DNA from: Amycolatopsis sp. GM8
GTDB lineage: Bacteria > Actinomycetota > Actinomycetes > Mycobacteriales > Pseudonocardiaceae
NCBI RefSeq assembly: GCF_021653975.1
Contig: NZ_JAJKFK010000008.1
Coordinates: 294,762 to 358,761, forward strand
Direction of reading: 5' to 3'
Length of the DNA stretch: 64,000 nt
Shown: piece after piece, positions 8,798 through 18,291 of the stretch
Numbering within the stretch: position 1 is the first letter of the stretch
How the letters are laid out: each line of letters begins with the position of its first letter
Notes under the pieces: generated by a model
What the model saw: the letters and a program-made list of their open reading frames with translations, nothing else
Database searches by the model: none
Told to the model about the DNA's origin: nothing
Position numbers and translations under genes: made by a program

Positions 8798-9553
8798 GTG
8801 GCTCGAGTGCTCCTCATCGGTGAATCGTGGTTCATTCACTCGGTGCACCAGAAGGGCTTTGACTCCTTCACGACCTCGGAATACGAAGAGGGTGGGCAGG
8901 AGTTTCTCGCAGCTTTGCGGCGGTCGGGCCACGACGTCAGCCACATGCCGGCGCACCGCATCGAGTCGGACTTTCCGAGGTCTGTCGAGGCTCTCAACGG
9001 AATTGCTGATGTCGTCGTCATCTCGGACGTCGGGGCGAACAGCTTCCTGTTGTCGCGCGCGACATTCGTTCGGTCCATTCCCGAGCCGGACCGGATCTCG
9101 ATCCTTTCGGAATTCGTGGACGGTGGTGGTGGCCTGCTGATGGTCGGCGGGTACATGACCTTCGCCGGTATCGACGGCCGTGCTCGCTGGGGCGAGACCT
9201 CGCTGGCCAGTGCTCTCCCGGTCACTGTGCGCACTCGCGACGATCGTGTCGAGGTCCCGGCCGGGCTCGTACCGACGGTCGCTGCCGCGCACCCGATCGT
9301 CTCGGCTCTGGACGAGAAATGGCCGCCGCTTCTGGGACTCAATGAGGTGGAGGCTCGTGAGTCCGCTGAGACTTTGGCCGTGGCGGGCGAGTATCCCCTT
9401 CTCGTGGTCGGCACCTCCGGCCAAGGACGAACCGCCGCGTTCACATCCGATCTCGCGCCGCATTGGGCGACGCCGGACTTCCTCGAGTGGGCTGGCTACG
9501 AGCCGCTTTTCGATCGCACGATCCGATGGCTCTCCGGCGAGCTGACGAGCTGA
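8798..9553 (+). CDS. glutamine amidotransferase-like protein (GATase1-like fold)
   Basis: Soluble protein of 251 aa resembling the putative glutamine amidotransferase family related to ThuA-like proteins. Features include the N-terminal strand MARVLLIGESWF, DVVVISDVGANSFLL (near residue 75), the loop DGGGGLLMVGGYMTFAG (near 108) and the C-terminal PLLVVGTSGQGRTAAFTSD. The nucleophile elbow Cys of true glutaminases is not present at the GGY position, so an amidotransferase reaction is doubtful; a sugar- or nucleoside-binding role is possible. The GTG at 8798 follows GAGAAAGGAAG. It is the first gene of the LacI-boxed importer operon, 57 bp before the binding protein. Confidence 0.65.
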   Translation: MARVLLIGESWFIHSVHQKGFDSFTTSEYEEGGQEFLAALRRSGHDVSHMPAHRIESDFPRSVEALNGIADVVVISDVGANSFLLSRATFVRSIPEPDRISILSEFVDGGGGLLMVGGYMTFAGIDGRARWGETSLASALPVTVRTRDDRVEVPAGLVPTVAAAHPIVSALDEKWPPLLGLNEVEARESAETLAVAGEYPLLVVGTSGQGRTAAFTSDLAPHWATPDFLEWAGYEPLFDRTIRWLSGELTS

Positions 9554-9610
9554 CGGAGTGGCAACGCCAGAACCGCAACACCGCACGATGCCAACCAGCA
9601 AAGGAAAGTC

Positions 9611-10639
9611 ATGAAGATCAAACGAGTTAGCCTCATCGCGGCGGCAGCCGTCCTTGCCCTTGGCATGAGCGCCTGCGGCGGCGGTACGAGCAGTGGCACC
9701 AGCGCTCCGAACAAGACGATCGCGAACGTCGTCCCCGGCGCTCTCGGGGATCAGAGCTTCTTCGACAGCGCGCAGAGCGGTATCAAGGCGCTGGAGTCCA
9801 GTGGCTACAAGACAACCACCCTGCAAGCGGACACGAACAACCTCGCGCAGTGGAAGGCGAACCTGGATTCGGTGTCGACCGGCCAGTGGGGACTCGTCGT
9901 GATCGGCAGCTCGGTCGCGGTTGACCCCCTCACCACGGAGGCGCGGAAGTTCCCCAACCAGCACTACATCTTCTACGACGGCGAGGTCAACGCTCCGAAC
10001 GTCGCCTCCATTACGTACAAGCAGAATGAGGGCGCCTACCTCGCGGGCGTTCTCGCCGCCCTTGCCACGAGCGACAAGACGGACTTCCCGTTGTCGTCCG
10101 GAAGCAAGACGATCGGTCTGGTCGGAGCCATGGACATCCCCGTGATCGAGGACTTCGTGGTCGGTTTCAAGGCCGGCGCGAACGCGGTCGATCCGAGTGT
10201 CAAGGTTCTCACCAGTTTTGTCGGATCCTGGACCGACTCCGCCAAGGCCTACGACCAGGCCAAGGGGATGTACGGCCAGAACGCCGACGTCGTCTACAAC
10301 GTCGCCAGCGGCGCCGGGGTCGGAGTGCTCCAGGCGGCCAAGGACGCGAACAAGTACGCGATCGGGGTCGACAGCAACCAGAACGCGCTGCAGCCGGGCC
10401 ACGTGCTCGCGTCGGTGCTGAAGCAGGTCGGCCAGTCGATCGAGCAGGCAGCTCAGGCAAACGAAAAGGGCACGCTCGCCTTCGGGAAGACCACCGAGTT
10501 CGGGCTCGCCAATGACGGCGTCGGCCTCACGTTCGACAACAACGGAAAAATCGTTCCGGACTCGGTGATCGCCAAGATCGACGACTACAAGCAGCAGGTC
10601 GTCAGCGGCAAAATCCAGGTCCCGACCGCTCTGGGTTGA
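9611..10639 (+). CDS. BMP-family nucleoside-binding lipoprotein
   Basis: Extracytoplasmic substrate-binding lipoprotein of 342 aa of the basic membrane protein (BMP/PnrA/BmpA) family, which deliver purine nucleosides to ABC importers. The signal peptide (residues 1-21) ends in the lipobox LGMSAC. The body carries the family regions GALGDQSFFDSAQSGIKAL, NEGAYLAGVLAALAT and VVYNVASGAGVGVLQAAKD. ATG follows AAAGGAAAG. The ATPase/permease fusion and second permease follow directly, completing an importer. The closest family role is nucleoside uptake; other N-ribosides are possible. Confidence 0.88.
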   Translation: MKIKRVSLIAAAAVLALGMSACGGGTSSGTSAPNKTIANVVPGALGDQSFFDSAQSGIKALESSGYKTTTLQADTNNLAQWKANLDSVSTGQWGLVVIGSSVAVDPLTTEARKFPNQHYIFYDGEVNAPNVASITYKQNEGAYLAGVLAALATSDKTDFPLSSGSKTIGLVGAMDIPVIEDFVVGFKAGANAVDPSVKVLTSFVGSWTDSAKAYDQAKGMYGQNADVVYNVASGAGVGVLQAAKDANKYAIGVDSNQNALQPGHVLASVLKQVGQSIEQAAQANEKGTLAFGKTTEFGLANDGVGLTFDNNGKIVPDSVIAKIDDYKQQVVSGKIQVPTALG

Positions 10640-10697
10640 TCGGTGCACGGTGGTGCGGGCCCGCGCCACCGTCCCGGCCAGTTCTAAGGAAGAAGTA

Positions 10698-13487
10698 ATG
10701 GATCGCCCCATCCTCGAGCTCCGGAATATCACGAAGATGTTCGGATCCAAAGTCGCCAACGACGACATCTCCCTGACAATCAAGCAGGGGACCGTCCACG
10801 CGATCGTCGGTGAGAACGGCGCCGGCAAGTCCACGTTGATGAATATGATCTCCGGAAACCTTCAGCCCGACTCCGGCGAAATCCTGCTCGATGGTGCCCC
10901 TGTGGTTGTCGCCGACCCGAAGAAGGCCGACTCCCTGGGAATCGGCATGGTCCACCAGCATTTCAAACTGGTGCCATCCCTGACCGTCGCGTCCAACATC
11001 TTCCTTGGCAACGAGACGATTACCCGGTTCGGCGCGCTCAATCGCCGCGAGATGGAGAAGCGCGTCGAAGCGCTCTCCACCGATCTGGGTCTCCACGTCG
11101 ATCCGCGTGACAAGGTCCAGGACCTGTCGGTGGGCGAACGGCAAAGAGTCGAGATCGTCAAAGCGCTTTCGCACGATACGCGCCTGCTGATTCTGGATGA
11201 GCCGACAGCGGTGCTCACGCCATCGGAAACCGACGAACTCTTCGTCGTGGTCCGGAGACTGGCCACGCAGGGCTGTTCAGTCGTCTTCATCTCGCACAAG
11301 CTCGGCGAGGTCCTGGCGATCGCCGACGAGATCACCGTCGTCCGCGACGGCAAGGTCGTCGACAGCCGTCCGGCGGAGGGGCTGACCCAGACCGGCATCG
11401 CCGCCATGATGGTCGGGCGCGATGTGCTCCTCCGGATCAAGCACACGCCCTCCCATCCCGCGGAGGAAGTGCTCCGGGTGGAGGGACTCTCCGCTGTCGA
11501 TCAGCGCGGAGCAATCGCCGTCAACGATTTGAGCCTCTCGGTGCGTCGCGGTGAAATCGTCGGCATCGCGGGCGTCGAAGGAAATGGTCAGTCCGAGCTT
11601 GCGGCCGCGATCGCGGGCATGTATCTGCCGCCGCGCGGCACGGTGACTCTTGCCGGAGAGGTCGTGACCAGAGCGTCTGTCGCTGATCGGCGTGAACGCG
11701 GACTCGCCTACATTCCGGAGGACCGGTATGAAGTAGGCGCCGCGCCCTCACTCAGCATCGCGGAGAATATCGCCGCAGGCCATCTGGTCCCGCCGATCGC
11801 CAAACGGGGCTGGCTCTCCCTCGCGGCCATCCGTCGTTACGCCCAAGATCTCATCGCGAAGTTCGACGTACGCGGCGCCACATCCGAGACGGTCATCTCC
11901 TCGCTGTCCGGCGGAAACATGCAGAAGGTCATCATCGCGCGCGAGTTCGAAACCGACCCGAACCTGCTGATGGTGTCCCAGCCCACCCGAGGTGTCGATG
12001 TGGGCGCGATGGAGTTCGTCCACAACTCGCTCGTGGACATCCGCGATCAAGGCGCGGGCGTCCTCCTCTTCTCCGCGGACCTGAACGAAGTGATGAGCCT
12101 TTCCGACCGGCTCCTCGTGATCTATCGGGGCAAGATCGTCGCCGAGTTCACGCAGGCGAACATGACCGAGATCGCGGTCGGACTCGCGATGTCCGGTGTG
12201 ACGCCGACCGTAGAGGCCCTTGCCGAAGCAGAGGCTGAGCACGAGCGTGTCGCCGCCGCACTCGAGGCCAGCGGCACGCGCTCGGCCGGCGACTCCGGCG
12301 ACATCCATCGCGTCGAGGAGCTGAACACCACATCGGTGCGGATTCCGCGGCGCAATGCGGAGATCGCGGAGCCGGACGGGCGAGGATGGCGGGCGACCTT
12401 TGCGGACTTCGCATCCAAGACATTCGGTAGCGCGGTGCAGCCTGTGGTCGCGGTTCTCGTCGCACTCGTGATCGGCGCGGTGATCATCCTGGTGATCGGC
12501 GCGAACCCGGTCACCGCCTACGTGGAACTGTTCGCCTCCGCATGGCGGACGCCGTTCGGCATCGGCAGCATCATCGCCATGTTCATCCCGCTGACGATCA
12601 TGGCAGCGGGCACGATCATCTCCTTCCGGGCGGGGTTCTTCAACATCGGTGGTGAGGGACAGCTCTACATGGGCGCGTTCTTCGGCGCCTACGCCGGGTT
12701 CACGTTCCACGGGCTGCCCCCGGCGATCCACATCCCGGTCGTGCTTCTGTTCGGAGCCATCGCCGGTGGATTGTGGGGACTCATCCCGGGCGCCCTGACC
12801 GCCTACCTGCGCGTGGACATGGTCGTGCTGACGCTGCTGATGTCACAGGTGGCGCTGCTGATCACGAACTTCCTGGTCACCGGCCCCTTCCGGGATGTCC
12901 GCTCCGCCGTGGCCGGCTCGCCCACGATTGACCAGTCCGCGGTGCTGCCGATGTTCAACCCGGCATATGGGCTTGGCCCCGACCTTGTCATCGCGGTGGC
13001 GATCGCGATCGCATTGGGATTCATCCTCTACCGGACGAAATGGGGCCTACGGGTCAAAGAGCTGGGTGAGCTCAACCGCTTCGCCGAGTACATCGGAACC
13101 TCGGCCAAGGGCATGACCGTCCAGGTGATGTCCCTGAGCGGTGCCGTAGCCGGTTTTGCCGGAGCCTTGTTCGTGATCGGCGCGGACGGCGGCCGGTTCC
13201 TGCAGCAGTTCTCGCCGGGCTTCGGATTCCTCGCGATCACCGTGGCGCTGCTGGCACGACTGAACCCGTGGGCCTCACTGGTCGCCGCGCTCTTCTACGC
13301 CACCATGATGGCGGGAGGCACCGGAATCCAGGCCGTGGGCGTGCCGTATCCCATGATCAGCGTCCTGCAGGGACTCATCGTGATCGCCATTACGGCCACC
13401 TTCGTCATCAATCGTCGAAAGCGGAAGAAGACCGTTGTGGCTGCCGTTCCCGAACCGGCCCAGTTCAGTAAGGCAGGGGCAGAATGA
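10698..13487 (+). CDS. ABC nucleoside importer: duplicated ATPase fused to permease
   Basis: Single chain of 929 aa. Residues 1-510 form a tandem ATPase as in RbsA/NupA: first cassette with Walker A GENGAGKST (about 35-45), signature LSVGERQRVE (about 140) and Walker B LLILDEPTAVL; second cassette with the degenerate loop GVEGNGQSE (about 300) and signature LSGGNMQKVIIAREF. After a charged linker (about 510-580) a complete NupB-type permease follows, with eight or more helices and the motif GFFNIGGEGQLYMGAFFGAY. Known systems of this kind have separate ATPase and permease genes. The start at 10698 follows AAGGAAGAAG. The stop overlaps the next permease by ATGA. Confidence 0.88.
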   Translation: MDRPILELRNITKMFGSKVANDDISLTIKQGTVHAIVGENGAGKSTLMNMISGNLQPDSGEILLDGAPVVVADPKKADSLGIGMVHQHFKLVPSLTVASNIFLGNETITRFGALNRREMEKRVEALSTDLGLHVDPRDKVQDLSVGERQRVEIVKALSHDTRLLILDEPTAVLTPSETDELFVVVRRLATQGCSVVFISHKLGEVLAIADEITVVRDGKVVDSRPAEGLTQTGIAAMMVGRDVLLRIKHTPSHPAEEVLRVEGLSAVDQRGAIAVNDLSLSVRRGEIVGIAGVEGNGQSELAAAIAGMYLPPRGTVTLAGEVVTRASVADRRERGLAYIPEDRYEVGAAPSLSIAENIAAGHLVPPIAKRGWLSLAAIRRYAQDLIAKFDVRGATSETVISSLSGGNMQKVIIAREFETDPNLLMVSQPTRGVDVGAMEFVHNSLVDIRDQGAGVLLFSADLNEVMSLSDRLLVIYRGKIVAEFTQANMTEIAVGLAMSGVTPTVEALAEAEAEHERVAAALEASGTRSAGDSGDIHRVEELNTTSVRIPRRNAEIAEPDGRGWRATFADFASKTFGSAVQPVVAVLVALVIGAVIILVIGANPVTAYVELFASAWRTPFGIGSIIAMFIPLTIMAAGTIISFRAGFFNIGGEGQLYMGAFFGAYAGFTFHGLPPAIHIPVVLLFGAIAGGLWGLIPGALTAYLRVDMVVLTLLMSQVALLITNFLVTGPFRDVRSAVAGSPTIDQSAVLPMFNPAYGLGPDLVIAVAIAIALGFILYRTKWGLRVKELGELNRFAEYIGTSAKGMTVQVMSLSGAVAGFAGALFVIGADGGRFLQQFSPGFGFLAITVALLARLNPWASLVAALFYATMMAGGTGIQAVGVPYPMISVLQGLIVIAITATFVINRRKRKKTVVAAVPEPAQFSKAGAE

Positions 13488-14437
13488 ACGACATCCTCGC
13501 CCAGGTACTGACCGCCGGCACCCTCGGGGTGATCCTCACCAAGACCGCCCCCATCCTGCTCGCCGCGATAGGAGGCGGCTTCACGCAGGTCGGCAACATC
13601 CTCAACATCGGCCTGGAAGGCATGATGCTGGTCGGGGCGTTCGCCGGGATCGCCGTCGGCGCCGTCACCAACCCATTCGTGGGCGTGCTCGCGGCACTCG
13701 GTGGGGCCCTTGTCCTGGCACTGATCTACGCGGTGGCGTCGCTGGTGTTCAAAGCGGACCACATCGTCGTCGGCATTGGAATCAATCTGCTCGCCGTCGG
13801 CATCACGGTCCTCCTGCTCACCGTGCTGTATGGCAACGCGGGTGTGACGCCCGGCAATGTGAAGTCGATCCTGCCGACGATCGGCCTCGGCGCGTTCGGC
13901 GACATCCCTGTCGTCGGACCACTCCTGACCGGCCAGACCGTGCTGGTCTGGGTGGCGCTGCTCGTCGTGCCCGTCTATTGGTTCATCCTGTATCGCACCC
14001 GTTATGGAGTGCACCTGCGGGCGGTCGGCGAGGACCAGCCGGCAGCGGTCGCGGCCGGTATCCGCGTCTTCCGGGTCAAGTTCGTCGCCATCCTCGGCTC
14101 GGGTGCCCTCTGCGGGCTCGCGGGGGCCCAGCTGGCGATGGCGTCGGTCGGTTCGTTCACCGCGGGCATGACGTCCGGCCGCGGCTGGATCGCCGTCGCG
14201 GCGATCATCTTCGCGATGGGACGACCCGTGCCGACCCTGATCGCCTGCCTCGTCTTCGGAGCCACCGATGCGCTGGCCGACCGCCTGGCCCTCGCGGGTG
14301 TGAATTCCTCGTTGGCACTGCTGACACCGTATGTCATCACCATTGTCGCTCTGGTCATCGCGGCGATCCGGGTGCGCTCCGCGATGAGGGCACGAACCCA
14401 GAAGGGCCTTCGACAGGCGGAGAGCGGAGCACTATGA
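13484..14437 (+). CDS. ABC nucleoside importer permease (NupC-type)
   Basis: Inner membrane permease of 317 aa with eight or nine helices, of the branched-chain/BMP permease family. Hallmarks are GNILNIGLEGMMLVGAFAGI near residue 35, ADHIVVGIGINLLAVG near 102 and the conserved YGVHLRAVGEDQPAAVAAGI near 170. It pairs with the permease half of the preceding fusion to form a heterodimeric pore. Overlap with the previous gene (ATGA) and with the ribokinase (ATGA) indicates translational coupling. Confidence 0.88.
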   Translation: MNDILAQVLTAGTLGVILTKTAPILLAAIGGGFTQVGNILNIGLEGMMLVGAFAGIAVGAVTNPFVGVLAALGGALVLALIYAVASLVFKADHIVVGIGINLLAVGITVLLLTVLYGNAGVTPGNVKSILPTIGLGAFGDIPVVGPLLTGQTVLVWVALLVVPVYWFILYRTRYGVHLRAVGEDQPAAVAAGIRVFRVKFVAILGSGALCGLAGAQLAMASVGSFTAGMTSGRGWIAVAAIIFAMGRPVPTLIACLVFGATDALADRLALAGVNSSLALLTPYVITIVALVIAAIRVRSAMRARTQKGLRQAESGAL

Positions 14438-15309
14438 CGGAAACAGCCATAACCGTTGTCGGCAGCATCAACATCGACGTCAGCAGCACCGTAAATCAGC
14501 TGCCCCGGGCGGGCGAGACGGTCCTCGCCTCACAGGTTCTGCAGAACCTCGGCGGCAAGGGCGCCAACCAAGCCGTCGCGGCCGCGCGAGCCGGCGGGAA
14601 CGTCACGATGATCGCTCGCGTAGGTGCGGACGCGGCGGGGAACGAGGCAATCGCAAGGCTCCGCGAGGAGGGGATCACTGTCGACGGCATTCTGACCAGC
14701 GAGGCATTGCCGACAGGACGGGCCTTTATCAGCGTCGACAACCGCGGCCAGAACCAGATCGTCGTCTCTCCGGGCGCCAATACCGCGCTCCGCCCGGACG
14801 ACCTCGACCTCCTGGAAGACTTGATCGAGCCCGCGGGGCTGCTTCTGACACAGGGCGAACTGGACCCGCTCACCGTAGTCCGGGCTGCCGAACTGGCAGA
14901 ACAGAAACACTGCCGTTTCGTCCTGAACCTCGCGCCGGTCATCGATGTGCCACCGTCGATACTTCAGCAAAGCGATCCGCTCATTCTCAACGAACTCGAA
15001 GCCGCGGCTGTGGGCATCGACCTCGCCAACCTCGAAATCCACCTGTCAAGATCGATAGGTGCGCTGGCGAAGTCGGTCGTTGTGACACTCGGCAGCGCCG
15101 GGGCAGTGGCGGCACGAAAAGGCGTGGTCGCGCGCCAACCGGCACCGACGGTGACACCGCTCGACACGACAGGGGCCGGCGATGCGTTCGTCGGCGCTCT
15201 GGTTGCCGCACTTTCCCGTGGTACCTCGCTCGAAGAGGCGGCTGGTGAAGCCGTCATCGCGGGGGCAAAATCCGTGGAGCATCACGGGGCCAATACTCGT
15301 CGTTCCTGA
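14434..15309 (+). CDS. ribokinase (PfkB family)
   Basis: Sugar kinase of 291 aa. The N-terminal motif GSINIDVSSTVNQLPRAGET, the sugar-binding NLGGKGANQAVAAARAGG (about 40-57) and the C-terminal anion-hole motif LDTTGAGDAFVGAL (about 245) are those of ribokinase. It would phosphorylate ribose or a related pentose released from an imported nucleoside. The ATG at 14434 overlaps the permease stop. An open frame extends upstream through the permease gene but is out of frame with it and is not used. It ends the importer part of the operon. Confidence 0.88.
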   Translation: MTETAITVVGSINIDVSSTVNQLPRAGETVLASQVLQNLGGKGANQAVAAARAGGNVTMIARVGADAAGNEAIARLREEGITVDGILTSEALPTGRAFISVDNRGQNQIVVSPGANTALRPDDLDLLEDLIEPAGLLLTQGELDPLTVVRAAELAEQKHCRFVLNLAPVIDVPPSILQQSDPLILNELEAAAVGIDLANLEIHLSRSIGALAKSVVVTLGSAGAVAARKGVVARQPAPTVTPLDTTGAGDAFVGALVAALSRGTSLEEAAGEAVIAGAKSVEHHGANTRRS

Positions 15310-15345
15310 AGACCACTGAAACAATCCCAAGAAAGGTTACGGAGT

Positions 15346-16386
15346 TTGAACGCGGTCAATACCGTCCTGGGGCCGGTCGACGTCGGCGAACTCGGCATCA
15401 CGCTGATGCACGAGCACGCCATGCGCCCACCGGCCGCCGGGGGCTATGTGGGCGCACGTTCCTTCTCGCCCGAGCTGACCTCGGCGAAGGTGAGCGCCGC
15501 CACCGCGTGGCTCGTGCGTGAAGACCCCTACGCGTGCATGGACAACCTCGATCTGTCCAATGAGGACGACATAGCCGCCGAGATGGAGATCTATGCGGCG
15601 GCGGGCGGCCGCACACTCGTCGACAACACCAATGGACCCAGCCGCAACCCCGCGGCACTCGTGCGACTCGCACAGCGCACCGGCCTCAACATCATCATGG
15701 GCAGCGGCTGGTCACTCGGCAACGCCCAAGCAACACCGACGGGCGACAACGACCCGGAGCCGCTGGCGGCGAGTCTTGTCGCGGAGCACCACGACGGCGT
15801 GACTTTGCCGGACGGTTCCACCGTCCGTCCCGGCATCATCGGCGAAATCGCGGTGGGTACCGAATTCACGACCGCACAACGCACGACCCTGACCGCGGCG
15901 GCTATCGCGCAACGAGAAGTTAGAGTTCCGCTGCTGATCCATCTTCCCGGATGGCAGCGACGCGGTCATGAGGTCCTGGACGTCGTGCTCGGGATGGGCG
16001 TTTCACCCCGATCCGTCGTGCTCTGTCACATGGATCCCTCCGGCAAAGACCTTGTGTACCAGCGCGACCTGGCGAGCAGGGGCGCATGGCTCGAGTTCGA
16101 CATGATCGGCATGGACGCCAACTACCCGGGGGAGGGCCAGTCCCCGTCGGTGCAGGACACAGTGGATGCCGTGACAGGGCTCATCGATGACGGCTACGCA
16201 GGACAGTTGCTGCTCTCTCAGGACGTCAGCCTGAAGACCATGTGGACGCGCAATGGGGGCAACGGCTACGGCTACGTCCTCAAGGCGTTCATTCCGCGAC
16301 TTCTCGAACGAGGTATTTCCGCTGATACCTGTCGCGGGATCCTCACCGACAATCCGGCCGCGGTATTCGCCGGGGCGTGGCTGTGA
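15346..16386 (+). CDS. phosphotriesterase-family metal hydrolase
   Basis: Amidohydrolase-superfamily protein of 346 aa of the phosphotriesterase/PHP group. Metal motifs in order: LMHEHAM (HxH, near residue 23), GIIGEIAVG (Glu at the bridging position where true phosphotriesterases have carboxy-lysine, near 165), LLIHLPG (near 198), VVLCHMDPS (near 228) and LLSQDVSL (Asp, near 285). The TTG start at 15346 follows AAAGG and GGAG. Relatives are lactonases or hydrolases of phosphorylated sugars; here it follows ribokinase and may act on a lactone or phosphoribose derivative. The transposon begins 26 bp after its stop. Confidence 0.8.
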   Translation: MNAVNTVLGPVDVGELGITLMHEHAMRPPAAGGYVGARSFSPELTSAKVSAATAWLVREDPYACMDNLDLSNEDDIAAEMEIYAAAGGRTLVDNTNGPSRNPAALVRLAQRTGLNIIMGSGWSLGNAQATPTGDNDPEPLAASLVAEHHDGVTLPDGSTVRPGIIGEIAVGTEFTTAQRTTLTAAAIAQREVRVPLLIHLPGWQRRGHEVLDVVLGMGVSPRSVVLCHMDPSGKDLVYQRDLASRGAWLEFDMIGMDANYPGEGQSPSVQDTVDAVTGLIDDGYAGQLLLSQDVSLKTMWTRNGGNGYGYVLKAFIPRLLERGISADTCRGILTDNPAAVFAGAWL

Positions 16387-16403
16387 ACCTCGCTCGTCTG
16401 CTT

Positions 16404-16411
16404 GCAAAACG
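16404..16411. repeat. 8-bp target-site duplication, left copy
   Basis: GCAAAACG immediately before the left inverted repeat of the transposon. The same octamer directly follows the right inverted repeat (18686-18693). Eight-base duplications are typical of ISL3-family insertions. The octamer is the left half of the LacI palindrome. Confidence 0.85.
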
Positions 16412-16435
16412 GGCTCTTCCCAGATGAGGGTGTAG
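16412..16435 (+). repeat. left terminal inverted repeat of the ISL3-type element
   Basis: The end begins GGCTCTTCCCA and closes with GAGGGTGTAG, the ISL3-like end consensus. It matches the reverse complement of both right-end copies at 20 of 24 positions. Confidence 0.85.
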
Positions 16436-16533
16436 CGGCTGTTCGTTGGCTCAGGGGCGCGTCGGTGACCGGATAGGGGTCGAGGTCTTCCGGGGATGGG
16501 AGTTCTGACACTGCCGATCTGGAAGACCTCGAC

Positions 16534-17845
16534 GTGCCTGACGCTACCTTCGCTTGCCCTGACCTGACCACGTTCTGCCGACTCGACGAGCTCGGCCTCG
16601 AAGCCGTTGGGCAGCGCCTCGAACCCGAGCGTGCTGTGCTGGCGTGTCGGGTGGTCGAGCCGGACCAGTGGTGCCGTCGCTGCGGCTGCGAAGGCGTGCC
16701 GCGGGACACCGTGATCAGACGGCTGGCGCACGAGCCGTTGGGCTGGCGGCCGACCACGTTGGAGGTGGTCGTGCCGCGCTACCGGTGCACCGGCTGGCGG
16801 GCACGTATGGCGCCAAGACACCAGCACGGCGGCCGAGCCTCGGGCCAAGCTGTCGCGTCGTGGCCTGCGGTGGGCTCTGGAGGGTCTCGTGGTCCAGCAC
16901 CTGACCGTGGCCCGGATTGCCGAAGGGCTCGGCGTGGCCTGGGACACTGCCAACGACGCCGTCCTGGCCGAGGGCAAGCGAGTCCTGATCGATGACGAGC
17001 ACCGCTTCGACGGCGTCACCACGATCGGCGTGGATGAACACGTGTGGAGGCACACCCGACGCGGGGACAAGTACGTCACGGTGATCATCGACCTCACCGG
17101 GATCCGCGACGGCACCGGACCCGCACGCCTGTTGGACATGGTCGAGGGACGGTCCAAGCAGGCGCTCAAGACCTGGCTCGCCGACCGCCCCGAGGCCTGG
17201 CGCGACGCGGTCGAGGTGGTCGCGATGGATGGCTTCACCGGCTTCAAGACCGCAGCGGCTGAGGAACTTCCCGAGGCGGTCGCGGTGATGGATCCATTCC
17301 ATGTGGTGCGCTTGGCCGGCGACGCGCTGGACCAGTGCCGGCGTCGGGTTCAGCAGGCCATCCACGGCCACCGGGGACGCAAGGACGACCCGCTCTACAA
17401 GTCGCGTCGGACGCTGCACACCGGCGCCGACCTGCTCACCGACGAGCAGAAGGACCGCCTCTCCGCGCTGTTCGCCGACGACCACCATGTCGAGGTCGAA
17501 GCCACCTGGGGCATCTATCAGCGGATGATCGCCGCCTACCGCGAGCCCGACCGGGCGAAGGGACGAGAGTTGATGGTCAAGCTCATCGGGTCTGTCAGCG
17601 CTGGCGTGCCGAAGGCCCTCACCGAGATCATCACCCTGGGCCGCACATTGAAGAAGCGAGGAGCCGACGTACTGGCCTACTTCGACCGGCCCAGCACCTC
17701 CAACGGCCCGACCGAGGCGATCAGCGGCCGGCTCGAGCACCTCCGCGGCTCCGCCCTCGGGTTCCGCAACCTGACGAACTACATCGCCAGATCACTCCTC
17801 GAGTCCGGCGGGTTCAGGCCGCAACTACACCCTCGAGTGGGATGA
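16534..17845 (+). pseudogene. ISL3-family transposase, frameshifted
   Basis: Transposase of about 436 codons in two frames. The first frame (GTG at 16534) carries the N-terminal zinc motif CRVVEPDQWCRRCGCEG. The second frame carries the DDE domain: TIGVDEHVWRHTRRGDKYVT, VVAMDGFTGFKTAA, AVMDPFHVVRLAGDALDQCR and the C-terminal TSNGPTEAISGRLEHLRG. An extra G at about 16796-16797 turns the expected CTGCGHVWRQDT into CTGWRARM and destroys the second zinc-binding pair. Removing one G restores a continuous frame. The stop codon lies inside the inner right-end repeat. Family recognition is firm; the lesion is probably a real mutation, though a base-call error is possible. Confidence 0.85.
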
Positions 17846-17848
17846 GCC
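17825..17848 (-). repeat. inner right-end copy of the ISL3-type inverted repeat
   Basis: CTACACCCTCGAGTGGGATG continuing with AGCC. It differs at a single position from the outer copy at 18662-18685. No GCAAAACG follows it, so it was not the end used in this insertion. Confidence 0.8.
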
Positions 17849-17863
17849 CTCTATCGTCGGTCC

Positions 17864-18274
17864 ATGACCACTCGACTGAACCCCTACCTCAGCTTCGCGG
17901 GTGATGCCTCGGCCGCCCTGGCGTTCTACCAGGACGTGTTCGGCGGCGATCTCACGATCAACCACTTCGGCGACTTCGGCACCGACGACCACGGCATGGG
18001 CAACCAGGTCATGCACGGCCAGCTGGAAACAGCGTCTGGCCTCACGCTGATGGCCGCCGACATGCTGCCGGGCGAGACGGTGCGGCCTGGGAACAACCTC
18101 GCGGTCAGCCTCGGCGGGGACGACACCGAGGAACTGCGCGGCTACTGGCAGGCGCTGTCGGACGGAGGGACCGTGACGGTCGAGCTGGCCACCCAGCCGT
18201 GGGGCGACGAGTTCGGGATGTGCGTCGACCGGTTCGGGACCTCGTGGCTGGTCAACATCGCCGGGGGCGGCTGA
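17864..18274 (+). CDS. VOC/PhnB-like protein, transposon passenger
   Basis: Small soluble protein of 136 aa with the paired beta-alpha-beta-beta-beta fold of the glyoxalase/VOC superfamily, PhnB-like branch: LNPYLSFAGDASAALAFYQD at the N-terminus, VMHGQLETASGLTLMAADML in the middle and WGDEFGMCVDRFGTSWLVNI at the C-terminus. Such proteins bind small ligands, sometimes with metal; the usual His/Glu metal ligands are not all obvious, so activity is unknown. It begins 16 bp after the inner right end and lies inside the transposon, so it travelled with it. Confidence 0.8.
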   Translation: MTTRLNPYLSFAGDASAALAFYQDVFGGDLTINHFGDFGTDDHGMGNQVMHGQLETASGLTLMAADMLPGETVRPGNNLAVSLGGDDTEELRGYWQALSDGGTVTVELATQPWGDEFGMCVDRFGTSWLVNIAGGG

Positions 18275-18291
18275 CCTACCCGATCCGCGCT

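Noticed and set aside
13435..14433. Upstream extension of the ribokinase frame through the permease gene
   Set aside because: The extension is a shadow of the permease in another frame; the ATG at 14434 overlapping the permease stop gives the correct N-terminus.
16436..16533. Small RNA or promoter in the transposon left end
   Set aside because: Only short frames and no clear hairpin or promoter boxes; treated as untranslated leader of the transposase.
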